From Delphinus delphis (lineage: Eukaryota; Chordata; Mammalia; Artiodactyla; Delphinidae), in contig NW_027192651.1 of assembly GCF_949987515.2 (NCBI RefSeq), positions 558,001-622,000 on the forward strand: DNA of 64,000 nt. The letters are read 5' to 3'. The notes under the pieces are model-generated. The model was not told the origin of the DNA and did no database searches. It saw only the letters and a program-made list of their open reading frames with translations. Of the stretch, positions 23,691 to 36,330 are shown one piece after another (within the stretch, counting starts at the first letter, position 1; every line of letters starts with the position of its first letter). A program made the position numbers and the translations under genes.

Positions 23691-25271
23691 ATGTGTACAG
23701 GGGCATAAACGCAGCAGTGATAGGATTGGAGAGGTTCGGTGAGCAAATGAAGACCCTTTGAAGTCATATTGCATGGTACCCATTCCACGGGTCTCAACTA
23801 CCCAGGTTTTAGGTATTCTTCCTTCAGCTAAAACATGCATGTGGAACCCAGAGTATGATCAACCATGTGATCAGGAGACGTGTTCAAATATGTCTCAGTT
23901 TTCCTCCCCTGGTACTCGGGTGCAACATTCCAGACGCTTTACTAACACTCTCCCCACTTGGAGAGTCAGCGCCTTTAACCTCCTGTTTGGCCCAGTTTGC
24001 AATTTCTGCGGAAGATGAACAGGAATAGCGAGAACCAATGAGAGGCTAGCTGGAGGTGTCTGGACGGGCTAATTTAACTCTCATTTCCCACCAGGAGGAG
24101 GAAATAACCAAAGGCTCAGCGTGCCATGCCAGAACCACATTAGGGCCTGAAGCCATCCTGCGGTGTTGCGGCCAGGTCACAAGAAAGCGAGTTGAAGAAA
24201 GGAGCTCAGGGGCACTGTAATTCACAAACCTGCAGAGTTATAAATGACAGCTATCGTCCAAAAATAGACTGAAGTAAGGCTGCCAAGAGGACTTGAAAGC
24301 GGGGCAGAATTGCAGGAAACCGATTTCAGGAGGTAGACTGGAATTGCATTGAAAGCATAGGAAAAGAGGCAGAACGTCCACAATGATGCACTTGGCCAAA
24401 AAGGGCGTATGCGTTTTTTCCTGAATATATTCAGGAAAAAACGCATACGCCCTTTTTGGCCAACCAAGCAAGCTTGCAAAGGAAATCTGCACTACAATGA
24501 AGTCTCACTTCCCCCCCGGTCAAAAGGGCCATCTAAAAAAAGTGTAAAATCCAGAAAGGCAGGACAGGCCATGGAGAACTGGGAGCCTTGTTATGCTGAT
24601 GGGCGGGATGTAAATTGCCAACAGACACTCGGGAGAAGTGTATGGTGTTTCCTGAAACATCTAAAAAACAAAGCAACAGAGCCTAGGGCACTGCCACTTA
24701 TGGTCCTATAGCTTAGGGAAATTAAAATCAAAAAGACACAGCCACCCCAAAGTTTGGGACGCCTCTGTTTACAAGAACCTCGTTTACAGTACAAGTTCAA
24801 CATCGCAGAAAGTGAAAAATGGATAAAGAAGTTGTGGTATTTACTTACAAAGCAATATCACTCAGCAATGAAATCTATGTCATCAGGCCCTTAGCATCAC
24901 AATGAGTGGATTCAGGTATGATGATTCTAACTGAAATAAGTCACACAGAAAAAGAAACATCATAAGATATCAGTAATACACGGAATGGAAATTTGGCTAC
25001 ACAGGAACTGAATTACAGAACAGAACAGGGTCTCAAATTTAGAAAACCAACTTATGCTTGCTTAAGGGTAAAGGTGAGTTGGGGTGCTGCATAAAACCAG
25101 AGATTGAAATGAGCACAGATAAAGTTCCTTAAGTCAAATATGGAATAGACAAGAGCTACTCCTTGCTCAACGAAATGGACTCAACACCGCATATTAAACG
25201 CCTAAGAATGTACCTGACTAGTAAGTATCGTAAAACCTATGGATTGCTATGTCTCCAAAAGAGAATCAAGC
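23691..25271 (+). repeat. Satellite monomer M16 (type B, 1581 bp)
   Basis: B-type, with 'gccatctaaaaaaag' (a change shared with M24) and private 'gaaccacatt'. Palindrome 24392-24463, perfect. Confidence 0.96.
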
Positions 25272-26851
25272 ATGTGTACAGGGGCATAAACGCAGCAGTG
25301 ATAGGATTGGAGAGGTTCGGTGAGCAAATGAAGACCCTTTGAAGTCATATTGCATGGTACCCATTCCACGGGTTTCAACTACCCAGGTTTAAGGTATTCT
25401 TCCTTCAGCTAAAACATGCATGTGGAACCTAGAGTATGATCAACCATGTGAATGGGAGACGTGTTCAAATATGTCTCAGTTTTCCTCCCCTGGTACTCGG
25501 GTGCAACATTCCAGACGCTTTACTAACACTCTCCCGACTTGGAGAGTCAGTCCCTTTAACCTCCTGTTTGGCCCAGTTTGCAATTTCTGCGGAAGATGAA
25601 CAGGAATAGCGAGAACCAATGAGAGGCTAGCTGGAGGTGTCTGGACGGGCAAATTTAACTCTCATTTCCCACCAGGAAGAGGAATTAACCAAAGGCTCAA
25701 CGTGCCGTGCCGGAACCATATTAGGGCCTGAAACCATCCTGCGGTGTTGCGGCCAGCTCAAAAGAAAGCGAGTTGAAGAAAGGAGCTCAGGGGCACTGTA
25801 ATTCACAAACCTGCAGAGTTATAAATGACAGCTATCGTCCAAAAATAGACTGAAGTAAGGCTGCCAAGAGGACTTGAAAGCAGTGCAGAATTGCAAGAAA
25901 CCGATTTCATGAGGTAGACTGGAATTGCATTGAAAGCATAGGAAAAGAGGCAGTACGTCCACAATGATGCACTTGGCCAAAAAGGGCGTATGCGTTTTTT
26001 CCTGAATATATTCAGGAAAAAACGCATACGCCCTTTTTGGCCAACCAAGCAAGCTTGCAAAGGAAATCTGCACTACAATGAAGTCTCACTTCCCCCCGGG
26101 CAAAAGGGCCTTCTGAAAAAACTGTAAAATCCAGAAAGGCAGGACAGGCCATGGAGAACTGGGAGCCTTGTTATGCTGATGGGCGGGATGTAAATTGCCA
26201 ACAGACACTCCGGAGAAGTGTATGGTGTTTCCTGAAACATCTAAAAAACAAAGCAACAGAGCCTAGGGCACTTCCACTTATGGTCCTAGAGCTTAGGGAA
26301 ATTAAAATCAAAAAGACACAGCCACCCCAAAGTTTGGGACGCCTCCGTTTACAAGAACCTCGTTTACCATACAAGTTCAATATCACAGAAAGTGAAAAAT
26401 GGATAAAGAATTTGTGGTACTTACGTACAATGCAGTATCACTCAGCAATGAAATCTATGTCATCAGGCCCGTAGCAGCATAATGAGTGGATTCAGGTACG
26501 ATGATTCTAACTGAAATAAGTCACACAGAAAAAGAAACATCATAAGATATCACTAATACACGGAATGTAAACTTGGCTACACAGGAACTGCATTCCAAAA
26601 CAGAACAGGGTCTCAAATTTAGAAAACCAACTTATGCTTGCTTAAGGGTAAAGGTGAGTTGGGGTGCTGCATAAAACCAGAGATTGAAATGAGCACAGAT
26701 AAAGTTCCTTAAGCCAAATATGGAATAGACAAGAGCTACTCCTTGCTCAACGAAATGTACTCAACACCGCATATTAAACGCCTAAGAATGTACCTGACTA
26801 GTAAGTATCGGAAAACCTATGGATTGCTATGTCTCCAAAAGAGAATCAAGC
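25272..26851 (+). repeat. Satellite monomer M17 (type C, 1580 bp)
   Basis: C-type with the open L1 frame at 26151. The end has 'gaaatgtactc' and 'gtatcggaaaacc', as in M25 and M38. Palindrome 25973-26044, perfect. Private 'ggccttctgaa'. Confidence 0.96.
26151..26474 (+). pseudogene. L1 ORF2 C-terminal remnant, open frame (M17)
   Basis: Same 107-codon open frame as at 21411, in the monomer 4740 bp downstream. One residue differs: G21 is R, from 'ctccggag' instead of 'ctcgggag'. Codon 47 is GAG, so the usual stop is absent. This is a fossil frame. Confidence 0.72.
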
Positions 26852-28431
26852 ATGTGTACAGGGGCATAAACGCAGCAGTGATAGGATTGGAGAGGTTCGG
26901 TGAGCAAATGAAGACCCTTTGAAGTCATATTGCATGGTCCGCATTACACGGGTCTCAACTCTCCAGGTTTAAGGTATTCTTCCTTCAGCTAAAACATGCA
27001 TGTGGAACCTAGAGTATGATCAACCATGTGATCGGGAGACGTGTTCAAATATGTCTCAGTTTTCCTCCCCTGGTACTCGGGTGCAACATTCCAGACGCTT
27101 TACTAACACTCTCCCGACTTGGAGAGTCAGTCCCTTTAACCTCCTGTTTGGCCCAGTTTGCAATTTCTGCGGAAGATGAACAGGAATAGCGAGAACCAAT
27201 GAGAGACTAGCTGGAGGTGTCTGGACGGGCAAATTTAACTCTCATTTCTCACCAGGAAGAGGAATTAACCAAAGGCTCAGCGTGCCGTGCCAGAACCAGA
27301 TTAGGGCCTGAAGCCATCCTGCGGTGTTGCGGCCAGGTCACAAGAAAGCGAGTTGAAGAAAGGAGCTCAGGGGCACTGTAATTCACAAACCTGCAGACTT
27401 ATAAATGACAGCTATCGTCCAAAAATAGACTGAAGTAAGGCTGCCAAGAGGACTTGAAAGCGGGGCAGAATTGCAGGAAACCGATTTCAGGAGGTAGACT
27501 GGAATTGCATTGAAAGCATAGGAAAAGAGGCAGAACGTCCACAAAGATGCACTTGGCCAAAAAGGGCGTATGCGTTTTTTCCTGAATATATTCAGGAAAA
27601 AACGCATACGCCCTTTTTGGCCAACCAAGCAAGCTTGCAAAGGAAATCTGCACTACAATGAAGTCTCACTTCCCCCCGGTCAAAAGGGCCATCTGAAAAA
27701 AGTGTAAAATACAGAAAGACAAGACAGGCCATGGAGAACTGGGAGCCTTGTTATGCTGATGGGCGGGATGTAAATTGCCAACAGACAATCGGGAGAAGTG
27801 TATGGTGTTTCCTGAAAAATGTAAAAAACAAAGCAACAGAACCTAGGGCACTTCCACTTATGGTCCTATAGCTTAGGGAAATTAAAATCAAAAAGACACA
27901 GCCACCCCAAAGTTTGGAACGGCTCTGTTTACAAGAACCTCGTTTACAGTACAAGTTCAACATCGCAGAAAGTGAAAAATGGATAAAGAAGTTGTGGTAT
28001 TTACTTACAAAGCAATATCACTCAGCAATGAAATCTGTGTCATCAGGCCCTTAGCAGCACAATGAGTGGATTCAGGTACGATGATTCTACCTGAAATAAG
28101 TCACACAGAAAAAGAAACATCATAAGATATCACTAATACACGGAATGTAAACTTGGCTACACAGGAACTGAATTCCAAAACAGAACAGTGTCTCAAATTT
28201 AGAAAACCAACTTATGCTTGCTTAAGGGTAAAGGTGAGTTGGGGTGCTGCATAAAACCAGAGATTAAAATGAGCACAGATAAAGTTCCTTAAGCCAAATA
28301 TGGAATAGACAAGAGCTACTCCTTGCTCAACGAAATGGACTCAACACCGCATATTAAACGCCTAAGAATGTACCTGACTAGTAAGTATCTTAAAACCTAT
28401 GGATTGCTATGTCTCCGAAAGAGAATCAAGC
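26852..28431 (+). repeat. Satellite monomer M18 (type D, 1580 bp)
   Basis: D marks: 'catggtccgcattac', 'catttctcacc', 'gcagacttata', 'cacaaagatgc', 'aaatacagaaagacaag', 'gaaaaatgtaaaaaac', 'agattaaaatg'. Palindrome 27553-27624, perfect. Confidence 0.96.
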
Positions 28432-30010
28432 ATGTGTACAGGGGCATAAACGCAGCAGTGATAGGATTGGAGAGGTTCGGTGAGCAAATGAAGACCCTTT
28501 GAAGTCATATTGCATGGTACCCATTCCACGGGTTTCAACTACCCAGGTTTAAGGTATTCTTCCTTCAGCTAAAACATGCATGTGGAACCTAGAGTATGAT
28601 CAACCATGTGATCGGGAGACGTGTTCAAATATGTCTCAGTTTTTGTACCCTGGTACTCGGGTGCAACATTCCAGACGCTTTACTAACACTCTCCCGACTT
28701 GGAGAGTCAGTCCCTTTAACCTCCTGTTTGGCCCAGTTTGCAATTTCTGCGGAAGATGAACAGGAATAGCGAGAACCAATGAGAGGCTAGCTGGAGGTGT
28801 CTGGACGGGCAAATGTAACTCTCATTTCCCACCAGGAAGACGAATTAACCAAAGGCTCAGCATGCCGTGCCGGAACCAGATTAGGGCCTGAAGCCATCCT
28901 GCGGTGTTGCGGCCAGCTCAAAAGAAAGCGAGTTGAAGAAAGGAGCTCAGGGGCACTGTAATTCACAAACCTGCAGAGTTATAAATGACAGCTATCGTCC
29001 AAAAATAGACTGAAGTAAGGCTGCCAAGAGGACTTGAAAGCAGGGCAGAATTGCAGGAAACCGATTTCAGGAGGTAGACTGGAATTGCATTGAAAGCATA
29101 GGAAAAGAGGCAGAACGTCCACAATGATGCACTTGGCCAAAAAGGGCGTATGCGTTTTTTCCTGAATATATTCAGGAAAAAACGCATACGCCCTTTTTGG
29201 CCAACCAAGCAAGCTTGCAAAGGAAATCTGCACTACAATGAAGTCTCACTTCCCCCCGGGCAAAAGGGCCATCTGAAAAAACTGTAAAATCCAGAAAGGC
29301 AGGACAGGCCATGGAGAACTGGGAGCCTTGTTATGCTGATGGGCGGGATGTAAATTGCCAACAGACACTCGGGAGAAGTGTATGGTGTTTCCTGAAACAT
29401 CTAAAAAACAAAGCAACAGAGCCTAGGGCACTGCCACTTATGGTCCTATAGCTTAGGGAAATTAAAATCAAAAAGACACAGCCACCCCAAAGTTTGGGAC
29501 GCCTCTGTTTACAAGAACCTCGTTTACCGTACAAGTTCAATATCACAGAAAGTGAAAAATGGATAAAGAACTTGTGGTACTTACGTACAATGCAGTGTCA
29601 CTCAGCAGTGAAATCTATGTCATCAGGCCCGTAGCAGCATAATGAGTGGATTCAGGTACGATGATTCTAACTGAAATAAGTCACACAGAAAAAGAAACAT
29701 CATAAGATATCACTAATACACGGAATGTAAATTGGCTACACAGGAACTGCATTACAGAACAGAACAGGGTCTCAAATTTAGAAAACCAACTTATGCTTGC
29801 TTAAGGGGAAAGGTGAGTTGGGGTGCTGCATAAAACCAGAGATTGAAATGAGCACAGATAAAGTTCCTTAAGCCAAATATGGAATAGACAAGAGCTACTC
29901 CTTGCTCAATGAAATGGACTCAACACCGCATATTAAACGCCTAAGAATGTACCTGACTAGTAAGTATCTTAAAACCTATGGATTGCTATGTCTCCGAAGG
30001 GGAATCAAGC
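28432..30010 (+). repeat. Satellite monomer M19 (type E left, F right, 1579 bp)
   Basis: Left half E ('ttttgtaccctgg', 'caaatgtaactc', 'gaagacgaatt'); right half F ('cagtgtcactcagcagtg', 'gtaaattggc', 'cgaaggggaatc'). Palindrome 29133-29204, perfect. Confidence 0.96.
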
Positions 30011-31590
30011 ATGTGTACAGGGGCATAAACGCAGCAGTGATAGGATTGGAGAGGTTCGGTGAGCAAATGAAGACCCTTTGAAGTCATATTGCATGGTACC
30101 CATTCCACGGGTTTCAACTACCCAGGTTTTAGGTATTCTTCCTTCAGCTAAAACATGCATGTGGAACCCAGAGTATGATCAACCATGTGATCGGGAGACG
30201 TGTTCAAATATGTCTCAGTTTTCGTACACTGGTACTCGGGTGCAACATTCTAGACGCTTTACTAACACTCTCCCGACTTGGAGAGTCAGTCCCTTTAACC
30301 TCCTGTTTGGCCCAGTTTGCAATTTCTGCGGAAGATGAAAAGGAATAGCGAGAACCAATGAGAGGCTAGCTGGAGGTGTCTGGACGGGCAAATTTAACTC
30401 TAATTTCCCAACAGGAAGAGGAAATAACCAAAGGCTCAGCATGCCGTACCGGAAGCAGATTAGGGCCTGAAGCCATCCTGCGGTGTTGCGGCCAGCTCAA
30501 AAGAAAGCGAGTTGAAGAAAGGAGCTCAGGGGCACTGTAATTCACAAACCTGCAGAGTTATAAATGACAGCTATCGTCCAAAAATAGACTGAAGTAAGGC
30601 TGCCAAGAGGACTTGAAAGCGGGGCAGAATTGCAGGAAACCGATTTCAGGAGGTAGACTGGAATTGCATTGAAAGCATAGGAAAAGAGGCAGAACGTCCA
30701 CAATGATGCACTTGGCCAAAAAGCGCATATGCGTTTTTTCCTGAATATATTCAGGAAAAAACGCATACGCCCTTTTTGGCCAACCAAGCAAGCTTGCAAA
30801 GGAAATCTGCACTACAATGAAGTCTCACTTCCCCTCGGTCAAAAGGGCCATCTGAAAAAAGTGTAAAATCCAGAAAGGCAGGACAGGCCATGGAGAACTG
30901 GGAGCCTTGTTATGCTGATGGGCGGGATGTAAAATGCCAACAACCACTCGGGAGAAGTGTATGGTGTTTCCTGAAACATCTAAAAAACAAAGCAAGAGAA
31001 CCTAGGGCACTTCCACTTATGGTCCTATAGCTTAGGGAAATTAAAATCAAAAAGACACAGCCACCCCAAAGTTTGGAACGGCTCTGTTTACAAGAACCTC
31101 GTTTACAGTACAAGTTCAACATCTCAGAAAGTGAAAAATGGATAAAGAAGTTGTGGTATTTACTTACAAAGCAATATCACTCAGCAATGAAATCTGTGTC
31201 ATCAAGCCCTTAGCAGCACAATGAGTGGATTCAGGTATGATGATTCTAACTGAAATAAGTCACACAGAAAAAGAAACATCATAAGATATCAGTAATACAC
31301 GGAATGTAAACTTGGCTACACAGGAACTGAATTACAGAACAGAACAGGGTCTCAAATTTAGAAAACCAACTTATGCTTGCTTAAGGGGAAAGGTGAGTTG
31401 GGGTGCTGCATAAAACCAGAGATTGAAATGAGCACAGATAAAGTTCCTTAGGCCAAATATGGAATAGACAAGAGCTACTCCTTGCTCAACGAAATGGACT
31501 CAACACCGCATATTAAACGCCTAAGAATGTACCTGGCTAGTAAGTATCTTAAATCCTATAGATTGTTATGTCTCCGAAAGAGAATCAAGC
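30011..31590 (+). repeat. Satellite monomer M20 (type A, 1580 bp)
   Basis: First ~200 bp G-like ('ccaggttttagg', 'gatcgggagacg'), then A-type from 'tttcgtacactgg'. Palindrome 30712-30783, variant. Private 'catcaagccc'. Confidence 0.96.
30712..30783. repeat. Palindrome, A-type variant (M20)
   Basis: Carries the same two left-arm changes as M11, confirming descent of the two HOR copies from one A-type monomer. Confidence 0.9.
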
Positions 31591-33171
31591 ATGTGTACAG
31601 GGGCATAAACGCAGCAGTGATAGGATTGGAGAGGTTCGGTGAGCAAATGAAGACCCTTTGAAGTCATATTGCATGGTACCCATTCCAGGGGTTTCAACTA
31701 CCCAGGTTTTAGGTATTCTTCCTTCAGCTAAAACATGCATGTGGAACCCAGAGTATGATCAACCATGTGATCAGGAGACGTGTTCAAATATGTCTCAGTT
31801 TTCCTCCCCTGGTACTCGGGTGCAACATTCCAGACGCTTTACTAACACTCTCCCCACTTGGAGAGTCAGCGCCTTTAACCTCCTGTTTGGCCCAGTTTGC
31901 AATTTCTGCGGAAGATGAACAGGAATAGCGAGAACCAATGAGAGGCTAGCTGGAGGTGTCTGGACGGGCTAATTTAACTCTCATTTCCCACCAGGAGGAG
32001 GAAATAACCAAAGGCTCAGCGTGCCATGCCAGAACCAGATTAGGGCCTGAAGCCATCCTGCGGTGTTGCGGCCAGGTCACAAGAAAGCGAGTTGAAGAAA
32101 GGAGCTCAGGGGCACTGTAATTCACAAACCTGCACAGTTATAAATGACAGCTATCGTCCAAAAATAGACTGAAGTAAGGCTGCCAAGAGGACTTGAAAGC
32201 GGGGCAGAATTGCAGGAAACCGATTTCAGGAGGTAGACTGGAATTGCATTGAAAGCATAGGAAAAGAGGCAGAACGTCCACAATGATGCACTTGGCCAAA
32301 AAGGGCGTATGCGTTTTTTCCTGAATATATTCAGGAAAAAACGCATACGCCCTTTTTGGCCAACCAAGCAAGCTTGCAAAGGAAATCTGCACTACAATGA
32401 AGTCTCACTTCCCCCCCGGTCAAAAGGGCCATCTGAAAAAAGTGTAAAATCCAGAAAGGCAGGACAGGCCATGGAGAACTGGGAGCCTTGTTATGCTGAT
32501 GGGCGGGATGTAAATTGCCAACAGACACTCGGGAGAAGTGTATGGTGTTTCCTGAAACATCTAAAAAACAAAGCAACAGAGCCTAGGGCACTGCCACTTA
32601 TGGTCCTATAGCTTAGGGAAATTAAAATCAAAAAGACACAGCCACCCCAAAGTTTGGGACGCCTCTGTTTACAAGAACCTCGTTTACAGTACAAGTTCAA
32701 CATCGCAGAAAGTGAAAAATGGATAAAGAAGTTGTGGTATTTACTTACAAATCAATATCACTCAGCAATGAAATCTATGTCATCAGGCCCTTAGCATCAC
32801 AATGAGTGGATTCAGGTATGATGATTCTAACTGAAATAAGTCACACAGAAAAAGAAACATCATAAGATATCAGTAATACACGGAATGGAAATTTGGCTAC
32901 AAAGGAACTGAATTACAGAACAGAACAGGGTCTCAAATTTAGAAAACCAACTTATGCTTGCTTAAGGGTAAAGGTGAGTTGGGGTGCTGCATAAAACCAG
33001 AGATTGAAATGAGCACAGATAAAGTTCCTTAAGCCAAATATGGAATAGACAAGAGCTACTCCTTGCTCAACGAAATGGACTCAACACCGCATATTAAACG
33101 CCTAAGAATGTACCTGACTAGTAAGTATCGTAAAACCTATGGATTGCTATGTCTCCAAAAGAGAATCAAGC
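31591..33171 (+). repeat. Satellite monomer M21 (type B, 1581 bp)
   Basis: Counterpart of M12; shares 'cattccaggggtttc' with it. Palindrome 32292-32363, perfect. Private 'ctacaaaggaac'. Confidence 0.96.
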
Positions 33172-33872
33172 ATGTGTACAGGGGCATAAACGCAGCAGTG
33201 ATAGGATTGGAGAGGTTCGGTGAGCAAATGAAGACCCTTTGAAGTCATATTGCATGGTACCCATTCCACGGGTTTCAACTACCCAGGTTTAAGGTATTCT
33301 TCCTTCAGCTAAAACATGCATGTGGAACCTAGAGTATGATCAACCATGTGAATGGGAGACGTGTTCAAATATGTCTCAGTTTTCCTCCCCTGGTACTCGG
33401 GTGCAACATTCCAGACGCTTTACTAACACTCTCCCGACTTGGAGAGTCAGTCCCTTTAACCTCCTGTTTGGCCCAGTTTGCAATTTCTGTGGAAGATGAA
33501 CAGGAATAGCGAGAACCAATGAGAGGCTAGCTGGAGGTGTCTGGACGGGCAAATTTAACTCTCATTTCCCACCAGGAAGAGGAATTAACCAAAGGCTCAA
33601 CGTGCCGTGCCGGAACCATATTAGGGCCTGAAACCATCCTGCGGTGTTGCGGCCAGCTCAAAAGAAAGCGAGTTGAAGAAAGGAGCTCAGGGGCACTGTA
33701 ATTCACAAACCTGCAGAGTTATAAATGACAGCTATCGTCCAAAAATAGACTGAAGTAAGGCTGCCAAGAGGACTTGAAAGCAGTGCAGAATTGCAAGAAA
33801 CCGATTTCAGGAGGTAGACTGGAATTGCATTGAAAGCATAGGAAAAGAGGCAGTACGTCCACAATGATGCAC

Positions 33873-33944
33873 TTGGCCAAAAAGGGCGTATGCGTTTTTT
33901 CCTGAATATATTCACGAAAAAACGCATACGCCCTTTTTGGCCAA
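33873..33944. repeat. Palindrome with central-arm mismatch (M22)
   Basis: 'attcacgaaaa' replaces 'attcaggaaaa' in the right arm, a single unpaired position near the centre. It is private to this monomer, so it arose after HOR duplication. Confidence 0.88.
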
Positions 33945-34050
33945 CCAAGCAAGCTTGCAAAGGAAATCTGCACTACAATGAAGTCTCACTTCCCCCCGGG
34001 CAAAAGGGCCATCTGAAAAAACTGTAAAATCCAGAAAGGCAGGACAGGCC

Positions 34051-34374
34051 ATGGAGAACTGGGAGCCTTGTTATGCTGATGGGCGGGATGTAAATTGCCA
34101 ACAGACACTCGGGAGAAGTGTATGGTGTTTCCTGAAACATCTAAAAAACAAAGCAACAGAGCCTAGGGCACTTCCACTTATGGTCCTAGAGCTTAGGGAA
34201 ATTAAAATCAAAAAGACACAGCCACCCCAAAGTTTGGGACGCCTCCGTTTACAAGAACCTCGTTTACCATACAAGTTCAATATCACAGAAAGTGAAAAAT
34301 GGATAAAGAATTTGTGGTACTTACGTACAATGCAGTATCACTCAGCAATGAAATCTATGTCATCAGGCCCGTAG
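34051..34374 (+). pseudogene. L1 ORF2 C-terminal remnant, open frame (M22)
   Basis: The peptide is identical to that at 21411, displaced by 12,640 bp, the eight-monomer HOR shift. Codon 47 is GAG. This fits inheritance by block duplication, not independent retention of the frame. Confidence 0.72.
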
Positions 34375-34751
34375 CAGCATAATGAGTGGATTCAGGTACG
34401 ATGATTCTAACTGAAATAAGTCACACAGAAAAAGAAACATCATAAGATATCACTAATACACGGAATGTAAACTTGGCTACACAGGAACTGCATTCCAAAA
34501 CAGAACAGGGTCTCAAATTTAGAAAACCAACTTATGCTTGCTTAAGGGTAAAGGTGAGTTGGGGTGCTGCATAAAACCAGAGATTGAAATGAGCACAGAT
34601 AAAGTTCCTTAAGCCAAATATGGAATAGACAAGAGCTACTCCTTGCTCAACGAAATGGACTCAACACCCCATATTAAACGCCTAAGAATGTACCTGACTA
34701 GTAAGTATCTTAAAACCTATGGATTGCTATGTCTCCAAAAGAGAATCAAGC

Positions 34752-36330
34752 ATGTGTACAGGGGCATAAACGCAGCAGTGATAGGATTGGAGAGGTTCGG
34801 TGAGCAAATGAAGACCCTTTGAAGTCATATTGCATGGTACCCATTCCACGGGTCTCAACTCTCCAGGTTTAAGGTATTCTTCTTCAGCTAAAACATGCAT
34901 GTGGAACCCAGAGTATGATCAACCATGTGAACGGGAGACGTGTTCAAATATGTCTCAGTTTTCCTCCCCTGGTACTCGGGTGCAACATTCCAGACGCTTT
35001 ACTAACACTCTTCCGACTTGGAGAGTCAGTCCCTTTAACCTCCTGTTTGGCCCAGTTTGCAATTTCTGCGGAAGATGAACAGGAATAGCGAGAACCAATG
35101 AGAGACTAGCTGGAGGTGTCTGGACGGGCAAATTTAACTCTCATTTCCCACCAGGAAGAGGAATTAACCAAAGGCTCAGCGTGCCGTGCCGGAACCAGAT
35201 TAGGGCCTGAAGCCATCCTGCGGTGTTGCGGCCAGGTCACAAGAAAGCGAGTTGAAGAAAGGAGCTCAGGGGCACTGTAATTCACAAACCTGCAGAGTTA
35301 TAAATGACAGCTATCGTCCAAAAATAGACTGAAGTAAGGCTGCCAAGAGGACTTGAAAGCGGGGCAGAATTGCAGGAAACCGATTTCAGGAGGTAGACTG
35401 GAATTGCATTGAAAGCATAGGAAAAGAGGCAGAACGTCCACAATGATGCACTTGGCCAAAAAGGGCGTATGCGTTTTTTCCTGAATATATTCAGGAAAAA
35501 ACGCATACGCCCTTTTTGGCCAACCAAGCAAGCTTGCAAAGGAAATCTGCACTACAATGAAGTCTCACTTCCCCTCGGTCAAAAGGGCCATCTGAAAAAA
35601 GTGTAAAATCCAGAAAGGCAGGACAGGCCATGGAGAACTGGGAGCCTTGTTATGCTGATGGGCGGGATGTAAAATGCCAACAACCACTCGGGAGAAGTGT
35701 ATGGTGTTTCCTGAAACATCTAAAAAACAAAGCAAGAGAACCTAGGGCACTTCCACTTATGGTCCTATAGCTTAGGGAAATTAAAATCAAAAAGACACAG
35801 CCACCCCAAAGTTTGGAACGGCTCTGTTTACAAGAACCTCGTTTACAGTACAAGTTCAACATCTCAGAAAGTGAAAAATGGATAAAGAAGTTGTGGTATT
35901 TACTTACAAAGCAATATCACTCAGCAATGAAATCTGTGTCATCAGGCCCTTAGCAGCACAATGAGTGGATTCAGGTATGATGATTCTAACTGAAATAAGT
36001 CACACAGAAAAAGAAACATCATAAGATATCAGTAATACACGGAATGTAAACTTGGCTACACAGGAACAGAATTACAGAACAGAACAGGGTCTCAAATTTA
36101 GAAAACCAACTTATGCTTGCTTAAGGGGAAAGGTGAGTTGGGGTGCTGCATAAAACCAGAGATTGAAATGAGCACAGATAAAGTTCCTTAGGCCAAATAT
36201 GGAATAGACAAGAGCTACTCCTTGCTCAACGAAATGGACTCAACACCACATATTAAACGCCTAAGAATGTACCTGACTAGTAAGTATCTTAAATCCTATA
36301 GATTGTTATGTCTCCGAAAGAGAATCAAGC
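34752..36330 (+). repeat. Satellite monomer M23 (type A', 1579 bp)
   Basis: Counterpart of M15, almost unchanged; ends 'ctccgaaagag' where M15 ends 'ctccaaaagag', and has 'gaacagaattac'. Palindrome 35452-35523, perfect. Confidence 0.96.

Larger units (their letters stand above)
22112..26851 (+). repeat. Trimer sub-repeat A'-B-C inside HOR copy 1 (M15-M17)
   Basis: Within the eight-monomer unit, A'-B-C (M15-M17, 4740 bp) repeats the preceding A-B-C (M11, M12, M14). M15 shares the right half of M11 ('cccctcggtc', 'gatgtaaaatgcc', 'aagcaagagaac'). M16 shares 'gatcaggagacg' and 'gggctaattt' with M12. M17 shares 'agcagtgcagaattgcaag' and the open L1 frame with M14. The left half of A' differs from that of A. 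Confidence 0.82.
15990..29300 (+). repeat. Eight-monomer HOR, copy 1 (M11-M19, with one extra monomer)
   Basis: Order of types: A (M11), B (M12), B/C hybrid insert (M13), C (M14), A' (M15), B (M16), C (M17), D (M18), E left part (M19). The match to copy 2 begins at the rare motif 'tttcgtacactgg' (~15997, recurring at ~30218, shift 14,221 bp). From M14 on the shift is 12,640 bp because M13 has no counterpart. The right half of M19 (from ~29300) belongs to the F type, so copy 1 proper ends there. Confidence 0.88.
33172..34751 (+). repeat. Satellite monomer M22 (type C, 1580 bp)
   Basis: Counterpart of M14, but with 'tttcaggaggtag' where M14, M17 and M25 have 'tttcatgaggtag', and private 'tttctgtggaag'. 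Palindrome 33873-33944, one mismatch. Open L1 frame at 34051. Confidence 0.96.
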